NCBI GenBank assembly: GCA_011009095.1 | Contig: VTPC01090602.1 | Span: forward strand, 57,273 to 121,272 | Source of the DNA: Ignelater luminosus | Taxonomy: Eukaryota; Arthropoda; Insecta; Coleoptera; Elateridae | Length of the DNA stretch: 64,000 bases | Direction: 5' to 3' | Shown here: piece after piece, positions 45,819 to 57,599 of the stretch | Layout: every line of letters starts with the position of its first letter | Position numbering within the stretch: position 1 is the first letter of the stretch | The notes under the pieces: generated by a model | Told to the model about the DNA's origin: nothing | The model's database searches: none | What the model saw: only the letters and a program-made list of their open reading frames with translations | Position numbers and translations under genes: made by a program

Positions 45819-47243
45819 GTGTTACTTAATGTTATGTACTTATTTTAATGGGTGATTCTTGTGCCAGTTGTAAGTCGAAAAGTTCGTATAAATGCTTGGT
45901 CTTCGATATACAGGGTGTTGTAGGTTTACATACAATTAAGTTAGCTTTGTCCGTTGCTAAGGAAACGTTTTGATTCTTTTCTTATCTAGTGTTTTGACAA
46001 TTTGTCAAAAAAGTTCGCTTTTCTTTTCCTTTTTTTTAAAGTGCTATTTGTAAGTGACAAAAATGGTAAATTATTCTAATTCCGAGATACCCGATCTGCA
46101 TTTTGTTTGCATTCTACCACCTACTATGAGTTCAGGCACTTATTCCACGAGATTATCCGCTGCGCATGGAATTGTCTCAATGGTATCTTCAAAAAGTTGC
46201 AGAAAATCCTAAATTTCATTCACAAATTCTCTTTTATGAATGAAGCAAATTTTTCCAGAACCTCAATAAGGAATTTCCATTAAAATCATATTTGGGCAGA
46301 TGAAAATCCCCATGCTGTTACAGAGTCGCATTTTCAGGAGCAATTTTCAGTTAACGTATGGGTCGGTATCACTGGCGATTATTTAGTAGGACCATTTTTT
46401 ATACCAAGACGCCTTAACGGAAATTCCTACCGCAATTCTCTTGAAGATGATTTGCCAATATTATTCAAAAATGTTCCACTTTTCTTACGTCAACAAATGT
46501 GGTTCAAGCACGATGGTGCTCCGGACCACTTCAGCATATTGGTTCGTGAATATTGAAATACAGTTTACCACAATCACTGGACAGGCCACGCAGAGTTGCA
46601 ATTATGGCCACCTGATCTAAACAGCTTACTTCAGACATTAGAAGAACTAAGAAATAGAATAATTCAGGGATGTGACACCATACGTAACACAACGGGAATT
46701 TTTGAAAGAGTTCGTAGCTAGATGAAAAAAAGAACAGAAGCCTGCATAGAGATGGGGGGTGGTCATTTTCAACATTTTTGTAAATGCGATGTCAGTTTTA
46801 TAAATGTCCATGTAACAAGTAATACATATTTTAATTATTTTCTTTAAAATGGTAAACTATACGAAAAAAAAATGAAAGAGGCCTTTTTTGTTTATAATTG
46901 GATGGTAATTAATAATAAAATGACACTTTCGAAAAAATCAGTGACGCAACAATTTTTTCGTTAAAATTGTATGGGAACGTAGCCATACCTACGCCACTGG
47001 TTAAATAAAAAAAACTGTTTTAGGTCAAAAAGTGCGTTTTTCTACCATAAAGATCTATACTAAAATTTAGTGTAATATCTCAAACGGTTTTCGACATTTC
47101 TGGTAGAAACCGAAAACAATAAAAACGTCAACACCCTGTATATCGAAAACCAAGCGTTTTAGGACATACATTTATCTGAACTTTTTGGCGTAGAATTGGC
47201 CCATGAATTACCCATTAAAATAAGTACAATATTAAGTAACAGC
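45819..47243 (+). mobile_element. Tc1/mariner-type element with long terminal inverted repeats
   Basis: The left (45819-45920) and right (47129-47243) ends are inverted copies over about 100-115 bp. They share TGTTACTTAATRTTRTGTAC-like outer blocks, TTATTTTAATGGGT and an inner TTCGATATACAGGGTGTTG. An internally deleted transposase lies between them. The exact ends and target duplication are not settled. The inner CAGGGTGTTG resembles the tip of many insect Tc1/mariner elements, so the outer part may be subterminal sequence or a second layer. Confidence 0.8.
46063..46850 (+). pseudogene. Deleted transposase of the DUF4817/DDE type
   Basis: Starts MVNYSNSEIPDLHFVC, like the insect transposase family with an N-terminal DUF4817 helix-turn-helix. 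About 130 residues of DNA-binding region and linker are then deleted. It resumes in another frame with VQALIPRDYPLRMELSQWYL (about 46128-46190). After a shift near 46232, MNEANFS stands where the family has a DEA-type first catalytic site, so the Asp is now Asn. NVWVGITGDYLVGPFFIPRR and FKHDGAPDHFSILVREY (second Asp) follow, then a stop. WPPDLNS continues into unrelated sequence, so the LDFFLWG third motif is lost. It is inactive. Confidence 0.75.
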
Positions 47244-47610
47244 CTGTATCTCTGGCCGGCGTGAATTCGAGCCTGGAACCGAGAATGTTTTGGTTCTGGA
47301 ATCAAACTCAAGAAGCCAAAAATAATACCAACAGTTAGTGATCAAATACAAAAAATGATTTTGTTTATAGAGATAATAACAGAACTCGTCTTACAAAAAT
47401 GTTTCTTGTTTATTAATCTGGTGTATAAATCAAGATTTCTGCTTTTTAGCACAAATTTATTGCTTGATTTTAGTTAAAAATTTGTAATCTAATAACATTT
47501 CACTAGTTTCTTAGCGTTTATTATTTTTTTCACTGACACAGATTGACCACATAACTTTAAATAAATGTAAGGCTAAGTTTCCAGTTTCTTACGTACATTC
47601 GCAATTTCCA

Positions 47611-47990
47611 GAAAATTTAGATTCGTAATAAGCAAAATAGGAAGCTTTCAGATTCGTGATGAGCACCCAAAAAACACCTAAAATGACATGTCGCTCGCAT
47701 AGTTATACGAAAGATTTCTATTTCGTTTTTTATGAGTCCAAATTTTACGAATTTCCAAATTCAAGTGACATTTTTTGATAATATGAACTTGAAATTCGTG
47801 ATCGCCGCCCAAAAGAACACATAAACCAACACATCACTCAAATAGTTATTTAATAGCTTGCTGTTTAATTTTAACAAGTCCAAATTTTCCGAATTTCCCA
47901 ATGATCATGACACTTTTGGACGATTTGGGCTTAAATTCGTGATCAGCGACAACAAAAACCGCCGAGTGAGAAAATCTGGCCCATTTTGTC
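47611..47990 (+). repeat. Satellite-like tandem units, about 141 bp
   Basis: The phrase ATTCGTGATSRSC recurs at 47652, 47794 and 47935, about 141 bp apart. Repeated neighbours are TTACGAATTTCCAAATTCAAGTGACA-like blocks (about 47736) and TCCGAATTTCCCAATGATCATGACA-like blocks (about 47889). Two diverged monomers and parts of others are visible. Confidence 0.6.
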
Positions 47991-49557
47991 GAGTTTTTTT
48001 CAAACTGAATTATAGCTCCTAAAAGTGCATCCAAAAACATGCATTTTCCTCTGTAAAAATGCAATAACAAAAAACGTCAAAAAACTACAAGGGGCATTCT
48101 TTTCTAGACAACTCACAGAATCGATTGCCGCAAACCGCATCAAAATCCATCTTGGCGATTTTTTTTTACTTTGTCCTTTTTTGTGCTTTATTTCCTCGAC
48201 TAATGGGTATCTTCGTTAATCTTCTTAGGGCAAGCAAACACATGAACCGAAAGTTGCATTTTATTTTTCTTCCCGATGCAGCCTGCGAAAGCAGATCGGA
48301 TTTCACTTCTCTGACAGTGCCGCAACCACCAACAGCTTTTTTAGGAGAAACCAGTTTAACTCGTCGCATCAAACAAGGCCCAACGTCCTAAATTTATTGT
48401 TTTCAGAAATACCCCCTGCGGCTACAGTACCAAAAGAAAGCAAACTTGGTGCTTGAATTGACACTCCACATTGTCAAAAAACACCGCTTGTCGTGACCAA
48501 CGTTCTAATTGTACTTTTTTCAACAATGGCGCCTCTGGCGCTTGGCAGGACTAAACCACCACCAAAAAACGTCTTCAGGAAAGCACACTTTACGCTTCGC
48601 ATTTTTTACATGATTTGATAAGCAAAGGCCGTCTTAGAGATGTCGGCGCCCTTAAACAAAGATTGATCTCTGCGCCCTTGCCCCTTTTCTCTTCTTACAT
48701 TATGCTTTTACAAGTTTGAAAGTTATTCCGAAATAACCATAAAGGCTCCTTATAAAATACCAACCGGTTAGTAGCCCTACTTTTGCATTTCTTAACTAAT
48801 GGCGATTTTAGGTTTTGCCTAAAACGCCTTAAAAACAATCGGTTTTGGAGAGCGAAGGACATTAAAGTTGTCCATGAAATTTAGAAGTATTGGGGTGAAT
48901 CTTAATGAAAATGGACATTAATAAAGCATGCTAAATACTAGTAAACCATGAAACATACATCTTCAACTTGGACGATAATATACAGAGTGTTTCCTGACCA
49001 GATGGCTATAGCTGAAAGATTAGACATTTTGGACTTAAAATGACTTGACCAGCATTTGTTTAAGCTATGGCCATTTGATCACGGGACATAGACATGATAT
49101 ACTATGATGTACTGCACAAACTGAAATAGCATGTTTCTAGGGTCAATTTAAGTAGAAAACGTTCTATAAACATGGGTTCAATTTGAAATCCTTACCAAAA
49201 TAGGCTCTTAAAGTTCATAATTAATTGCAAATTTTCTGAAGCGTGGAACACGATTTCAACTTAGATTGTTCTTAGGAACATACTATTTCAGTTAGTGCAG
49301 TACATCATAATACACCCAAAATCTGCTAGCGCCCTAACTCTGTTTGCTCTCAACAATGTTCTCCTTAAGAATCTCCAAACTTGACTTTCAAACGTTCAAT
49401 CTATGTTTCTTCACTTATTTTGTCGGCATGTTTATTTCTATGGCATTTCCTACTAGATAAACTCTAAAACCTTAAATATATCGACATTTCTTCATGTTAA
49501 CAAGAATATCAAGTGAGATTTTAATCATGTTTACGTATAAAAGAGGAAAATATCTTG
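47991..49557. other. No gene seen
   Basis: A locally GC-richer patch at about 48290-48660 has no recognisable frame. Open frames at 48025-48391 are motif-free. Confidence 0.5.
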
Positions 49558-49760
49558 TAACAATTAAATCCTTTCTTAGAAAGAAATCAATTGGGTGATT
49601 ATTTTTGTGACTGCAATAGATTATTAAAAGCATTTGTAATACAATGTGTCCACAATTAGACTTAAGACAAAGTTAAATTCTATCAAGGTAAGTTTTATCA
49701 TAAACCAGGGCCATGGCTAAAAGGGAGGCAGGGTGGACAATATTCGCTCTGGAAAATATT

Positions 49761-50153
49761 TTATTAACTCTAGAATAATGGAAAAAGAATAATAAAATAA
49801 TAAGGAGGAGATTTATGCCTTACCAGAAATTTTATTTTCCCGTCCAAACTGTTGCTTCTGGCTACGGTATTGCTATATACACAATTTAAATGCATTAAAC
49901 TCTAAACACCTTACAAACTAGTCTTTTAACTACTTACAAAAGGTAGGAATTGCTATGATTTCGTAAAGTTCCAACAATTAAATAAACCGTAGTTACCTAG
50001 ACACAAACAACTTTGCAAAAAATTGTATTTCCTTTGTTTCCGCAACGCGCATACAACTTAGTAAGTAATCCTAAAGAAAATTTTCATTTTATCATGAGGC
50101 TCTTTATGTAGTTTCACATACAAAACTTAAAATTAATAACAATTACTGTTACC
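49761..50153. repeat. Tandem 393-bp unit, first copy
   Basis: Followed directly by an identical-looking second unit at 50154-50546. Only one unit is present in the segment right of the gap (51735-52127). Confidence 0.93.
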
Positions 50154-50546
50154 TTATTAACTCTAGAATAATGGAAAAAGAATAATAAAATAATAAGGAG
50201 GAGATTTATGCCTTACCAGAAATTTTATTTTCCCGTCCAAACTGTTGCTTCTGGCTACGGTATTGCTATATACACAATTTAAATGCATTAAACTCTAAAC
50301 ACCTTACAAACTAGTCTTTTAACTACTTACAAAAGGTAGGAATTGCTATGATTTCGTAAAGTTCCAACAATTAAATAAACCGTAGTTACCTAGACACAAA
50401 CAACTTTGCAAAAAATTGTATTTCCTTTGTTTCCGCAACGCGCATACAACTTAGTAAGTAATCCTAAAGAAAATTTTCATTTTATCATGAGGCTCTTTAT
50501 GTAGTTTCACATACAAAACTTAAAATTAATAACAATTACTGTTACC
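50154..50546. repeat. Tandem 393-bp unit, second copy
   Basis: Same sequence as 49761-50153. The junction reads GTTACC then TTATTAAC, while the end of this unit continues GTTACC then TTGTAACGGG as in the other segment. Confidence 0.93.
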
Positions 50547-51521
50547 TTGTAACGGGAAGATGCTCAAAAGTATGCACAAGTCCCGTCCAGACCAATGGAA
50601 GATGTTAAATCCCGTAGCTCATGCCGCAGATGGGGTGGATTCTCAAATGAACTTCCCTAATCTCACACAAAGAGAAGCTCACCGATTTCCAAAACTCTTA
50701 CTAACTGATAGATGGAAGGGTTTTGATGGTCGGTCACGCGACTACTCGTGAATCCGACACCCTGTATATAGGCTTCTTGCGAAACCTCACCCTGTGTGTA
50801 ACTTACCTCGTGGAAGCTTTATTAAAACTCGCTTTAACGTTTCACAATTGAGACTCAACACGAACAAAAAACTGTATAAACACGTGCTTTGTCTTAATCA
50901 ATTTTGACAAGGAAGTCCTCTGAAGACTTCCTTCTTTTTCAAAAAAAAAGATCCAAGAAAGAAATACCAGTTTAATATTTACTTCTTTCTTGAACAAAGG
51001 TATCTGACCTTTAATTGAAATTTAGACTAAGCACCACCGTGCTTTTTAACAGCCAAACGAACAAAGTAACAAAATTTACGCTGCTTGTCTGGACCACAGA
51101 TCCACTTACAAAAAAACAAACTGTAAATAATCGACCTTTCTTACATTTATTAAAGCAATAATAAAAATAGATTAAACACACACAAGCAAGAATATAAAAA
51201 AACAAAATAACACTACAAAAGAATGTCAATAAATGGTATGAATTGATATCTTTACTGGAGAACAAGGTTGACAAAATAATGAGAAAATAAAAGTAAAAAC
51301 AAGTTATTACAATAAACAAAGAGAAATAATTCTGTTACGTTAAAATTTCAAAATATGAGATAAAGGCCAAAGCCTAAATATTAAACCAATTAAAACAAAA
51401 TAAACTTGACAATAAATTTTTAAGTAGCAACAATTTAACAAACACCAGCTAAAATTACCTGGGAACGTTCCTGTTACAAATTAATTAAAAATATTACTTG
51501 TAAATATTATAATTCAATGAG

Positions 51522-51531
51522 NNNNNNNNNN
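51522..51531. other. Assembly gap of 10 N
   Basis: Ten Ns separate two copies of the same sequence. The left contig end (to 51521) matches 53102 and the right contig start (51532) matches 49558. This is the pattern of two overlapping contig ends that were scaffolded without merging. Confidence 0.98.
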
Positions 51532-53102
51532 TAACAATTAAATCCTTTCTTAGAAAGAAATCAATTGGGTGATTATTTTTGTGACTGCAATAGATTATTA
51601 AAAGCATTTGTAATACAATGTGTCCACAATTAGACTTAAGACAAAGTTAAATTCTATCAAGGTAAGTTTTATCATAAACCAGGGCCATGGCTAAAAGGGA
51701 GGCAGGGTGGACAATATTCGCTCTGGAAAATATTTTATTAACTCTAGAATAATGGAAAAAGAATAATAAAATAATAAGGAGGAGATTTATGCCTTACCAG
51801 AAATTTTATTTTCCCGTCCAAACTGTTGCTTCTGGCTACGGTATTGCTATATACACAATTTAAATGCATTAAACTCTAAACACCTTACAAACTAGTCTTT
51901 TAACTACTTACAAAAGGTAGGAATTGCTATGATTTCGTAAAGTTCCAACAATTAAATAAACCGTAGTTACCTAGACACAAACAACTTTGCAAAAAATTGT
52001 ATTTCCTTTGTTTCCGCAACGCGCATACAACTTAGTAAGTAATCCTAAAGAAAATTTTCATTTTATCATGAGGCTCTTTATGTAGTTTCACATACAAAAC
52101 TTAAAATTAATAACAATTACTGTTACCTTGTAACGGGAAGATGCTCAAAAGTATGCACAAGTCCCGTCCAGACCAATGGAAGATGTTAAATCCCGTAGCT
52201 CATGCCGCAGATGGGGTGGATTCTCAAATGAACTTCCCTAATCTCACACAAAGAGAAGCTCACCGATTTCCAAAACTCTTACTAACTGATAGATGGAAGG
52301 GTTTTGATGGTCGGTCACGCGACTACTCGTGAATCCGACACCCTGTATATAGGCTTCTTGCGAAACCTCACCCTGTGTGTAACTTACCTCGTGGAAGCTT
52401 TATTAAAACTCGCTTTAACGTTTCACAATTGAGACTCAACACGAACAAAAAACTGTATAAACACGTGCTTTGTCTTAATCAATTTTGACAAGGAAGTCCT
52501 CTGAAGACTTCCTTCTTTTTCAAAAAAAAAGATCCAAGAAAGAAATACCAGTTTAATATTTACTTCTTTCTTGAACAAAGGTATCTGACCTTTAATTGAA
52601 ATTTAGACTAAGCACCACCGTGCTTTTTAACAGCCAAACGAACAAAGTAACAAAATTTACGCTGCTTGTCTGGACCACAGATCCACTTACAAAAAAACAA
52701 ACTGTAAATAATCGACCTTTCTTACATTTATTAAAGCAATAATAAAAATAGATTAAACACACACAAGCAAGAATATAAAAAAACAAAATAACACTACAAA
52801 AGAATGTCAATAAATGGTATGAATTGATATCTTTACTGGAGAACAAGGTTGACAAAATAATGAGAAAATAAAAGTAAAAACAAGTTATTACAATAAACAA
52901 AGAGAAATAATTCTGTTACGTTAAAATTTCAAAATATGAGATAAAGGCCAAAGCCTAAATATTAAACCAATTAAAACAAAATAAACTTGACAATAAATTT
53001 TTAAGTAGCAACAATTTAACAAACACCAGCTAAAATTACCTGGGAACGTTCCTGTTACAAATTAATTAAAAATATTACTTGTAAATATTATAATTCAATG
53101 AG
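51532..53102. repeat. Segment duplicated across the gap, right copy
   Basis: A 1571-bp copy of 49558-51521 without the second 393-bp unit (offset 1974 before the unit and 1581 after it). No recognised gene. A minus-strand open frame in each copy (51011-51319 and 52592-52900) is hydrophobic and AT-driven. Confidence 0.95.
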
Positions 53103-53575
53103 AAAGTACGAAACTAATCTTGCCTAAGCAAGGTTTTCGTATGGAATATTTCACAAATTCCACGTTCTCCTAGTCTTTTATCAAATGAAACAATCATTAA
53201 AACTCAACTAACAAAACAAACAGGTCTTTCTTACTATAACGGCAATGTTTCTTCCAGGGGATATGTGCAGGTCTCTGATTCCGATGCAAAATTCCACGTT
53301 CTAGCCAGATCCCACCAATGTTCAGGGAAACTTAGATTCCAGAGAACACTCACTTTTATTAACTTTGACCAAGAAACACAAGAACAAAATCCAAGTGTTT
53401 ATACACAAACTTTAAAAATAACTAAAACCACTATGAGTCTCAAACGCTCTTTAAATTTACTTAACCCATTCGGTTCACGAAGCTTCCAAGATGTAACACA
53501 CAGATCGACGCTTTACGGGGCAGGTAGTTTCTGTTCTCGACAGACCCTTTAACGTTGCACCAACGGAACCAAAAT
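53103..53575 (-). other. Leader after an LTR, no coding sequence
   Basis: Read on the minus strand, the LTR end is followed by ATTT and then TGGTTCCGTTGGTGC, a primer-binding-site-like sequence starting with TGG (about 53571-53557). The rest would be an untranslated leader. No gag or pol frame follows before the duplicated segment. Confidence 0.45.
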
Positions 53576-53962
53576 TGTTGCGTTTCTACCCTCTACAATC
53601 TTTATTTCCTGGGAAATACCAGCGTAACTGTAATTGAAGCAAAAACGCTTCCCACAATAACAAAGCTTTTAAAGCATCGCTTTTCGGTAAACAAACCGGC
53701 TTTCCTCCGTGAATAACACGACAAAGACCCGACGAAATAGAATTTCTCGAGTCCGATCTCTTTTTTTTTTACTAAGAGAATCGCTTCAATTAAATTCGGT
53801 TTGTAACCACTTCGGATTTGTAGGGGTGACGCCGAAAATTATCCCCGTACGTTGGTTCGAGTACCCAGCTCTTATCGTACTGCCTATTCTCTCTCTGCGT
53901 CTCCTGTGGCGCAATGTGTACTTACTGGAGTGGGGTTCGAAAGTCAGATGCACGCCCTAACA
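53576..53962 (-). repeat. LTR of a retrotransposon, minus strand
   Basis: On the minus strand it begins TGTTAGGGCGTGCATC and ends GGGTAGAAACGCAACA, so it has TG...CA ends over 387 bp. An AATAAA (about 53612-53606) near the 3' side serves as polyadenylation signal, and a primer-binding-site-like TGG follows four bases later. No second LTR is in the window. The sequence is GC-richer than its surroundings. Confidence 0.65.
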
Positions 53963-56900
53963 GATTAAAATGTATTTATTCTTATGAGACAATGGAAAAT
54001 TCATTTACCAGCTTAGACCTGGCTCAATCGCGACTGTGTAACTCCAGTTTTTGCGACTAAGATTCCAGGAATTTGATATTGGAAAATGGCAAAAGGCACG
54101 TCTACCGGAGCCCAGAAGTCGAGACCACAAAGTTATCAATTCTTTAAAATAACATTGCAACAAACATTCGTTTATAGAATGAAATAATTTAAAAATTACA
54201 CGCCAGGAAACAAATACCTGAACGAAATTGAAAGACAGGGGCGGATTTAGTGCGAATTTGAAAATAACATTACAACCTCAAGAGCCGAGATATGAAAGCA
54301 GATTTATCAAAAATCAGCAGTTGTTACTTCAATTGGGAAATGGTTGTCTCAAAGCGGTTTAGCAAAAGGGGTATTGAGATCAATAAATTATACTATCAAG
54401 TTGTAAATTGTCTTGGACAGGGCAAATCTTTAAAAATGATGTGCGGATATTTACGTAAATTTACGATAAATCAATTTACAATAAAGTCCAATATGAGTAC
54501 GTCTGCTAAAATTGGTCAATGATGCCTAGAGTCAGGCGCTAAGTGCTGTGTACGCTAGGTTGATCATTTGTCCAAAAAATCTCATTTATCAAAGTAGCGT
54601 CAACCCCAAACTTTAATAAGGGGTGTAGAACAAAGATTTCCATTGATTGCTTACAGAGCAACTTTTCGCTGAGAATATGCAATACTACCTAGACGTAGCA
54701 ACATCGTGTTTCAATTAAAGTGCTGTTTAGATCAGTATCTTAAAAGAAAATTTGAAACAAGTAATGTTTTGATAAATAATGTCTGAGTATACAAGAAAAT
54801 TAAAAAAATTTAATACGTCTTGCAAACTCAAGCTTCATCACGTCAACATAAACTGCTCAATTTAAAAATATAAATCGAAGAAATTAGAAAATTAAATCAA
54901 TTCTAAAATCTTTCTTTATTTATATTCAAGACGATAAGCTGAATATTTAAAAGTAGTTGTTTACTTCCTTGATCTATCGTAACAAGAAAAAGAGAGACGC
55001 GGTAACAAGCATGAAATTTAATAAGGAATAACAACAAAACGTTTTTATAGCGCAAGGTATGTACGAACAATACAAAATAACATTTGGTCTATACAAACAC
55101 TCCTGAAAAGGTTCAGTTTTTTCTTTCAAGCCTTTGCTTTCGGGGCTAGGCACAATCGTGTTACTGGAAATTTGGTCTACAGCCACGTCATTATATTAGA
55201 TTGACATGCCTATTCACTAGATCTAGACAACCTTCGCATTACGTTAAATCAATTTGGTAACCTTGGATGCTACCCCACGTTCTACTACAATGCTTCATTC
55301 TTTCTCCTCAAAAGAGATTTTTGTATACTACAAACATTCCGTATAAAATATAGGTATATAACACACTTTCGGTTTGTTTTTTTTTCTGCTGAAAAGAAGA
55401 TTTTTTCCCTGTTTTATAGTGTAAACGTGTCAAAAATATTTTAAACGGATAAGGATATAAATAAAATTTTAATACATTTGCGGTCGACGACGGTGGAAAA
55501 GCTACATCGGAAAATAAGATCGAAAGTTTCACCTAAAACCGTCGAATACCTGGAGAAACTTTAAAAGCATCGCCTTAATGGAGAAGTAAAGGTTCATTAT
55601 TTCATGTCTACGGTTTTAAGTAAGCAAGACTCCATAAAGCATAAACCCTCCCTTGTAAACCTGGTGATGTTTATCTCGTTAAACGGCTCTGCGTTGATGG
55701 TATACTGGATATACGGGCTTTATTGCTTGCACAAGCGTTAGCAAGAAATTTATTGCAAATTTTACTATTACCAAATTTTGTGTACAACCTGTAAGGAGTG
55801 GAATTAGTTGTTTTAAAAAAAATGTAGTAAGTGTGGTCCTGAAGAATTTTAAATGTTTCTTTTGCTTACTGTAAAGCCGATATATTGAAAGTAGTAATAA
55901 TTTCTAAAGCCAGCTTAGAACGTTATCTCTAATACACATAACTTCTAGATTAATTATGTTGAAGTTGTTAATATACTACTACCAACTAAAATCCGATCTG
56001 AGAAAATCGAGGCTTCATAAATGTTGGAACTCCGTCACGTACTCGTGATTACAGTTAATAACATTACCAAATCTGTACTATTTTAGTGTGCGAGAGAGGA
56101 ATAGCAACGATAATATAATTTCCATCTCTTCGGTTTACTATTACATTGACTTAGATATAGGAATATCGTTCTATAGGTAGTTATATTTTGTGGATGATTG
56201 TAATTCAAAGTATATCGTGCGGTGATTAAAGTTGAGAATGTTCATGCCGTAATTGCTTACGCATATTTCATATAAAAGAGTAACCACACTGGCACATTCG
56301 AAAAGTGTTTGTTGTCTGTCAAACATTTCCGTTGAGTTTTCATATCAACTTAATATTTTGAATATTTCCAAAATATCATTATTGTTTTAGTTAAGCTCTC
56401 AAATTTGATAAAAAAGTGTTAGATGATGATTTGACATATCTTCAAAACCAAAGCAATCGATTGATCTGATTTTGAACAAATTTTCACACAAGTTGTTCTA
56501 CAAGGTACAAATGAATCCTCTCCTCCTCCTTATTGATTAACGGCGCCTTCGTACTTGAGACTGTCACGTAATCACGAAGATAAAAGTAGCGTAGCTAAAG
56601 AAGGAACTACACGACATATTAAGTTATTTATTCGTGAAATATAGCAAGACTGCGTTTAACAAATCAAGTTAGAAGCCTTCGTGACTCTGATAGTTGAGCA
56701 TTCAGCTATCAACTCGATGGCTAAGGGCTTCTATCTCTGATCGAGGTCCTCAAATTTTTCACTAGGAAGAAATCTGTAGAAGGATGGAAAAGAGGAGATT
56801 CTCTAACACTACGATGAATTGCACTTTAAGAGCCCCTACCTTGGTATGTATGGATCGGAATATCTCCAGTCCAAAGAAACCGCGATCAGAAATCCTCAGC

Positions 56901-57364
56901 CACAAAACAGATATAATTAAGCAGATCGGTACAAAAAATGACAGAGTTCACATTTTTTACATATTCAGTAGATATCTCATGAAAACAATAAGTTCATATA
57001 TTTCGAAGATACAACAATCAGAAGACATATTCATGCAAAGAATTCGAAGCCTAGAAATAAGAGGAAAGACATGCAGAATTAGTTCCAAGCTGCACCATTA
57101 TAGCTGATTTCAAACCTTGCTCCAAAATCTCGTCTTTTTATATTGGGTGAAATTGTATAAATTAACAAAGATAAAGGAAAACATGCGAAACCTTGAGATA
57201 ACGTGTAGTTTTTGCGAGGAACTTAAACAAATTGTTCAGTTTTACTAAAATTATAAGGTGCATACGTTTTGACTTAACTAGGCTAGTTAATAATGTTTAA
57301 AATCTACAGTGAATTGTTAAGTGTTTCAGGACCGCTTAACAATTTTAATATTTATAATTCAGTG
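53963..57364. other. Long stretch with no gene seen
   Basis: No recognisable coding sequence; open frames at 54292-54522, 54974-55186 and 56784-57107 lack motifs. A patch at about 56668-56730 resembles the SINE-like sequence near 45023. Confidence 0.5.
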
Positions 57365-57540
57365 AATCATCATCATCATAAGCATTCTGCCTATGCAGGT
57401 CCCGTGCCTTCTCTCCACTTTTCTCTATCCTGAGTCAATCTCTTCATCTCGCTATAACTCTGTCCACTCTTCACATCGTCCATCATCTTTGTCTTTCTTC
57501 TTCCTCTACTACCTCTTTACTCTACACTTCCTTCCAACAC
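57365..57540 (-). mobile_element. LINE 3'-end fragment (LINE 5)
   Basis: The minus strand reads RGRRKTKMMDDVKSG and SYSEMKRLTQDREKWREGTG, the C-terminal MxDDV...LxxDRxxWR pattern of RTE-like non-LTR polyproteins. A stop follows, then a short ATG repeat (complement of about 57367-57378) that ends the element. Only the last 60 or so codons remain. Confidence 0.7.
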
Positions 57541-57599
57541 ACCTCATTAATCAATCCTAACTAATTTCTTTTCTTTGTGTTAATTGTTTTCAACATTGA

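Larger units (their letters stand above)
49558..51521. repeat. Segment duplicated across the gap, left copy
   Basis: From 49558 to the Ns, the sequence repeats what follows the gap (51532-53102), identical by eye apart from one extra 393-bp tandem unit in this copy. No recognised gene. See the gap entry for interpretation. Confidence 0.95.

Noticed and set aside
51011..51319. 102-codon membrane-like frame, repeated at 52592-52900
   Set aside because: Hydrophobic composition is driven by AT-rich codons, it has no family motif, and the two copies are explained by the false duplication.
53850..53870. GGTTCGAGTACCC resembling a tRNA B box
   Set aside because: It is within the LTR and no cloverleaf with A box or acceptor stem can be formed around it.
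53265..53960. Plus-strand open frames of 95 and 83 codons
   Set aside because: They lie antisense within the minus-strand LTR and its leader and show no motif.
56784..57107. 107-codon plus-strand frame
   Set aside because: No recognisable domain, no codon bias different from the surroundings, and no support from neighbours.
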